DNA of 18,304 bases, from assembly GCA_905215015.1 (NCBI GenBank), contig CAJMOS010000058.1, forward strand, positions 1 through 18,304, written 5' to 3'. Both the position numbers and the translations under genes were made by a program. Shown one piece after another: positions 15,603 to 18,304 of the stretch. This DNA is from an uncultured bacterium. GTDB taxonomy: Bacteria > Spirochaetota > Spirochaetia > Sphaerochaetales > Sphaerochaetaceae. Below the pieces are notes generated by a model. That model ran no database searches and was not told the DNA's origin. It saw only the letters and a program-made list of their open reading frames with translations. Position 1 is the stretch's first letter. Every line of letters begins with the position of its first letter.

Positions 15603-16487
15603 ATGGGACGGATGCTGGCGGTACACATCGGTGATTCCTTTATCACCTATGGCCTTTGCGAGGAGGATGGTTCGTTCGTCGAGGGAAGCCGCCAGGCAGT
15701 CCCCTCCCATAGCGATGGCTCCGCATACGATTTGATCAACGCGCTCGGCCAGGTGCTTGAGCCGTTCCAGGGGCAAGTCGGCAGGGTCGGTGTCAGTGTT
15801 TCCTGTCCCTTCGATTACGCCCACGGCGTCTTCCATATGACCCGCAAGTTCAGCGCGATGAACGGGCAGGGCATTTCTCCCATTTTCCTTGGGCTCGGCA
15901 TGCAGCCTACCTATCTGAACGACTCTACCGCGTTCCTGCTTGGCGAGACCTTGTACGGGGTTGCCCGCCAGCATCCCTCCTGCAGCGGGTTGATGCTGGG
16001 CACCAGCCTTGGCTATGCCATCTCCTACAAGGGAAAAATCCTGGTCGACGACCAGGACGAGCCTGCCATCCAACTGGAGAAGAAGCCCTACCATGACGGG
16101 CTGGTGGATGATTATGTCTCCCGTAAGGCAATCCGCCGTGAATACCACCAGCTCTCCGGCTTCCCCGACCTGGTCGACGTCGACGAAATCAACCGTCGGG
16201 CCGAGCAAGGGGATTTTTGGGCCAGAAGGGTGTTCAATGATGTGGGGACGAGGATCGCCACGGCCCTACGGACCAATATTCCCCGCCGCCTTTACGGGAA
16301 TGTCTTGGTGCTTGGCGGGAAAATCGCCTATGCCAGCCGTTTCCTGGCTCCCCCGATTTCCAACCTGCTCGGTATCGATGTGGTGCAGGCGCAACATGTC
16401 GACGACGCGGTCCTTCGTGGAACCGGGGCCTACCTGGCCCGTGGCCGTGAAGAGCTGGTCTGGACGGTCGAGGGCCGTCAGGAATAG
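15603..16487 (+). CDS. ROK-family protein lacking the zinc motif
   Basis: This 294-aa protein has the sugar-kinase/Hsp70 fold pattern of ROK proteins: VHIGDS (7-12) at the first phosphate loop, CPFDYAHGVF (68-77), LNDSTA (105-110) with N106-D107 at the position of the catalytic Asp, LGTSLG (132-137), VDDYVSRKAI (168-177) and LVLGGKIA (235-242). The usual CxCGxxGCxE zinc site is absent, and the first loop reads IGDS rather than IGGT. The PFDY and VDDY motifs are shared with a known zinc-less ROK subgroup. No DNA-binding domain is present, so it is a kinase or kinase-like sensor, not a NagC-type repressor. ATG 15603 is chosen for its ribosome-binding site; 15612 is an alternative. Sugar phosphorylation is inferred. 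The gene ends 17 nt before the convergent cyclase gene. Confidence 0.82.
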   Translation: MGRMLAVHIGDSFITYGLCEEDGSFVEGSRQAVPSHSDGSAYDLINALGQVLEPFQGQVGRVGVSVSCPFDYAHGVFHMTRKFSAMNGQGISPIFLGLGMQPTYLNDSTAFLLGETLYGVARQHPSCSGLMLGTSLGYAISYKGKILVDDQDEPAIQLEKKPYHDGLVDDYVSRKAIRREYHQLSGFPDLVDVDEINRRAEQGDFWARRVFNDVGTRIATALRTNIPRRLYGNVLVLGGKIAYASRFLAPPISNLLGIDVVQAQHVDDAVLRGTGAYLARGREELVWTVEGRQE

Positions 16488-16504
16488 CGAGGGAAAACGT
16501 CCTT

Positions 16505-17053
16505 TCACCGCACTTCCGCGACGACGCGGGCCGGTTCACCGGAGAGGCCTGCGATATTGAGCGGATAGGTGTGCATGTGGAAGCGGCTGCTTCCCGCTTT
16601 CAGCAACAGCACATCCAGGTTGCAGAGGTTCTCGATGACGAAGACGCTATGGTCGGCGCAGTACTGGTCGGTCGGGGTGTGCTCCGGGCCCCGCCGCAGG
16701 CCCGAGTTGTCGACGCCAATCAGGCGTATGTGCTTTCCTACCAGGGCCTGGATCAGCTCTTGGCTCACCTGCGGGTGTCCATGGTGGTAGTCCGGGCTGT
16801 CGTAGGGATGTTCCTCGATCCATGCGGTGCGCAGCAGGACGAAGTCTCCTTGGTGGATTCTGGAAAGGTCTACGTCGTCAATTCCGATTTCCTCTTTCCC
16901 CGGCACGTTGAAGATCAGTCCCTCGGTCTCCGAGTAGTCCAGCGGGAACTGCTTGTCCATGATGTCGAAATGGGTGCCCAGATGGCCTGGTCCTCCAGCG
17001 GTATTGGCTGAGATCATCGATGCCTTCAGGGGATATGTCAGATCAATAAGCAT
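16505..17053 (-). CDS. Cyclase-family metal-dependent hydrolase (kynurenine formamidase-like)
   Basis: This 182-aa protein shows the cyclase-family metal site HLGTHFD (24-30). The canonical motif continues DxPxH, but here it reads DIMDK, so the distal histidine is missing and metal binding or chemistry may differ. Later motifs fit the family: LLRTAW (73-78), IGVDNSGL (112-119), HSVFVIENLCNL (135-146) and a final PLNIAGLSG. It is somewhat shorter than typical KynB (about 210 aa). Characterised relatives hydrolyse N-formylkynurenine or other amides and lactones; no tryptophan-pathway gene is nearby, so the substrate is unknown. ATG 17053 has an excellent AAGGAG site; an upstream in-frame start at 17110 would run over the promoter. 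It is divergent from the patatin gene. Confidence 0.85.
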   Translation of the reverse strand: MLIDLTYPLKASMISANTAGGPGHLGTHFDIMDKQFPLDYSETEGLIFNVPGKEEIGIDDVDLSRIHQGDFVLLRTAWIEEHPYDSPDYHHGHPQVSQELIQALVGKHIRLIGVDNSGLRRGPEHTPTDQYCADHSVFVIENLCNLDVLLLKAGSSRFHMHTYPLNIAGLSGEPARVVAEVR

Positions 17054-17081
17054 GGTCTTTGCTCCTTTTCGTCCACCAAGG

Positions 17082-17110
17082 ATAATGGACGGTGCCGGGC
17101 CGCGCGTCAA
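17082..17110 (-). promoter_or_regulatory. Candidate promoter of the cyclase gene
   Basis: On the minus strand, TTGACG (17110-17105, 5 of 6 matches) is 17 bp from CATTAT (17087-17082, 4 of 6). It lies 28 bp upstream of ATG 17053. Its -35 box is 9 bp from that of the divergent patatin promoter. Confidence 0.5.
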
Positions 17111-17119
17111 CTACTCGGC

Positions 17120-17149
17120 TTGCCGGATTCGGGACGAGTCGGCTACAAT
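17120..17149 (+). promoter_or_regulatory. Candidate promoter of the patatin-like gene
   Basis: TTGCCG (17120-17125, 4 of 6 matches) is 18 bp from TACAAT (17144-17149, 5 of 6). The ATG is at 17168, with GAGG at 17159-17162 as ribosome-binding site, leaving a very short leader. Confidence 0.5.
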
Positions 17150-17167
17150 TTTTTCCACGAGGTCGTC

Positions 17168-18016
17168 ATGAGCACAGGACTGGTGATGGAAGGTGGTGCC
17201 ATGCGGGGCATGTTCACCGCAGGGGTCATGGATGTGATGATGGAGAAGGGAATCACCTTTGATGGAGCCATCGGTGTCTCTGCCGGAGCTTCCTTCGGGT
17301 GCAACTACAAGTCTCGACAGATTGGACGGGTGATCCGGTACAATGTCCGCTTCTGCCGTGACTGGCGTTACTGCAGTCTGCGCTCGTTGCTTGTCACCGG
17401 CGACCTGTATGGAGGACATTTCTGTTATCATGAGATTCCCTTCCGGCTGGATCCTTTCGATGTCGGGACCTACCAGAAGAACCCGATGCACTTCTATGTG
17501 GTGGCCACCGACTGCGAGAGCGGATTGCCCGTCTACCAGCTGTGCGACAAGGGGACCGGCGTCGACCTGAGGTGGATGCAGGCCTCCGCCAGCATGCCGA
17601 TTGTCTCCACCCCCTCGGTCATCGATGGCAGGCGATACCTGGATGGGGGTATCGCCGATTCGATCCCCCTGCAGAAATTCCAGGAAATGGGGTACGGGAA
17701 GAATGTGGTGATCCTGACCCAACCGTTGGACTACGTGAAACATCCTCAGGACAAGATGGGACTGCTCAAATGGAACCTGAGGAACTATCCTCGCGCCTTG
17801 CATGACTTGATGGTCCGCCACGAGACCTACAACGCCCAGACTGCCTATGTCAGGGAGGAGGAACGAAAGGGCGACGTCTTCGCCATCAGGCCCGATGCGC
17901 CCCTCGCCGTCGGCGCGGTTTGCCATGACGCGGACGCGTTGATGCGTGTCTATCTGGAAGGGCGCAAGGTGGCCATCCGGAGGGTGGAGGCCATGCAGGA
18001 ATTCCTTGCTGGTTGA
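17168..18016 (+). CDS. Patatin-like phospholipase (YjjU-type)
   Basis: This 282-aa protein has the Ser-Asp catalytic dyad of patatin-like acyl hydrolases. The oxyanion-hole loop is EGGAMRGMF (8-16), the nucleophile is S38 in GVSAG (36-40), and the second catalytic residue is D159 in LDGGIADSIP (158-167). Length and the N-terminal GLVMEGGAMRG match the bacterial YjjU group, which is predicted to hydrolyse membrane lipid acyl esters. No signal peptide or membrane segment is evident, so it is probably cytoplasmic or peripheral at the inner membrane. ATG 17168 directly precedes the conserved first strand; an in-frame ATG at 17120 would lie inside the promoter. Its lipid substrate is unknown. Confidence 0.92.
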   Translation: MSTGLVMEGGAMRGMFTAGVMDVMMEKGITFDGAIGVSAGASFGCNYKSRQIGRVIRYNVRFCRDWRYCSLRSLLVTGDLYGGHFCYHEIPFRLDPFDVGTYQKNPMHFYVVATDCESGLPVYQLCDKGTGVDLRWMQASASMPIVSTPSVIDGRRYLDGGIADSIPLQKFQEMGYGKNVVILTQPLDYVKHPQDKMGLLKWNLRNYPRALHDLMVRHETYNAQTAYVREEERKGDVFAIRPDAPLAVGAVCHDADALMRVYLEGRKVAIRRVEAMQEFLAG

Positions 18017-18060
18017 GCCGGTTGCTGTGCGGGAGGATTTTCCGGTAGGATTGTTTGCAT

Positions 18061-18110
18061 ATTTCCATTATTATATTCCTTAATAGGAATATATAAATGT
18101 ATTTTAATTG
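18061..18110. promoter_or_regulatory. AT-rich stretch with 22-bp dyad and TATAAA box
   Basis: These 50 bp are 84 percent A+T. TATATTCC (18072-18079) and GGAATATA (18086-18093) form perfect 8-bp arms around TTAATA. A -10-like TATAAA (18092-18097) overlaps the right arm, but no good -35 was found. With no T-run after it, the dyad is more likely an operator or promoter region for a gene beyond the window than a terminator of the patatin gene. Confidence 0.4.
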
Positions 18111-18121
18111 TCATCACAGCC

Positions 18122-18280
18122 ATGGGGAAGGTAACGGAATTGTTCGGGGCGGATGCCATGCGGTATCGGAACCTGGTGGTGGATTCCCCAATGCCTCGTG
18201 GCGTCTTCAGCGGATATGGCCGTCGGGCAGGGTGGACGACCTTGGGGGGATTTTCGGCTTGTTGGAGTTTCCGGCCATAA
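18122..18280 (+). other. Doubtful 52-codon ORF after the AT-rich dyad
   Basis: An ATG at 18122 opens a 52-codon frame ending in TAA. There is no recognisable ribosome-binding site. The first residues (MGKVTELFGADAM) faintly recall the start of type III glutamine synthetases, and MPRGVF could correspond to the conserved LPK segment. The rest does not match, and the frame closes far too early. It could be a chance frame in a 5' leader, a decayed gene fragment, or a real small protein. The same 183 bp are also open in another frame up to the window end. I cannot choose between these options. Confidence 0.2.
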
Positions 18281-18304
18281 AATCTCTCCCCATGGGAAGG
18301 GTAG

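Overview
The window is gene-dense, GC-rich bacterial chromosome with twelve genes plus one doubtful short ORF, and no sign of phage, transposon, CRISPR, tRNA or rRNA. The likely source is a spirochaete of the Sphaerochaeta/Treponema type. The pointers are a solute-binding protein whose signal peptide runs into GGASEQ, a single-chain M16C presequence-type protease, and poorly conserved exported proteins. This placement is an inference, not proven by any marker gene.

Region 1 (78-6282) is the most distinctive part. A Cro/C1-type helix-turn-helix is fused to a complete (p)ppGpp-hydrolase-like HD domain. A 204-bp, very AT-rich control region with a good promoter follows. Next comes an apparent four-gene operon: a SorE-type sugar-phosphate dehydrogenase, an ABC ATPase, a fused double permease, and a periplasmic binding protein of the FbpA/AfuA type. 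A strong intrinsic terminator (6305-6330) closes it. The pairing suggests uptake of a phosphorylated sugar or polyol followed by its oxidation or reduction, rather than iron uptake.

Region 2 (6386-9869) holds pepT, an exported protein of unknown function and an LPP20-like lipoprotein. The genes are tightly coupled, with overlaps of 1 nt and 49 nt. Nfo endonuclease IV (10737-9841, minus) converges on the lipoprotein and overlaps its 3' end by 29 nt.

Region 3 (10810-14308) is an M16C metalloprotease followed after 10 nt by a histidine-phosphatase (phosphoglycerate-mutase family) gene.

Region 4 (14296-18016) alternates strands. A FAD-dependent oxidoreductase (minus) diverges from a zinc-motif-less ROK protein (plus). 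A cyclase-family hydrolase (minus) diverges from a patatin-like phospholipase (plus). The two intergenic regions carry back-to-back candidate promoters, and one carries a dyad that could be a shared operator. The last 288 bp contain an AT-rich stretch with a 22-bp dyad and a 52-codon ORF of doubtful status.

There are no database searches behind these calls. Families were assigned from motifs and remembered family sequences. Substrates and partners are inferred.
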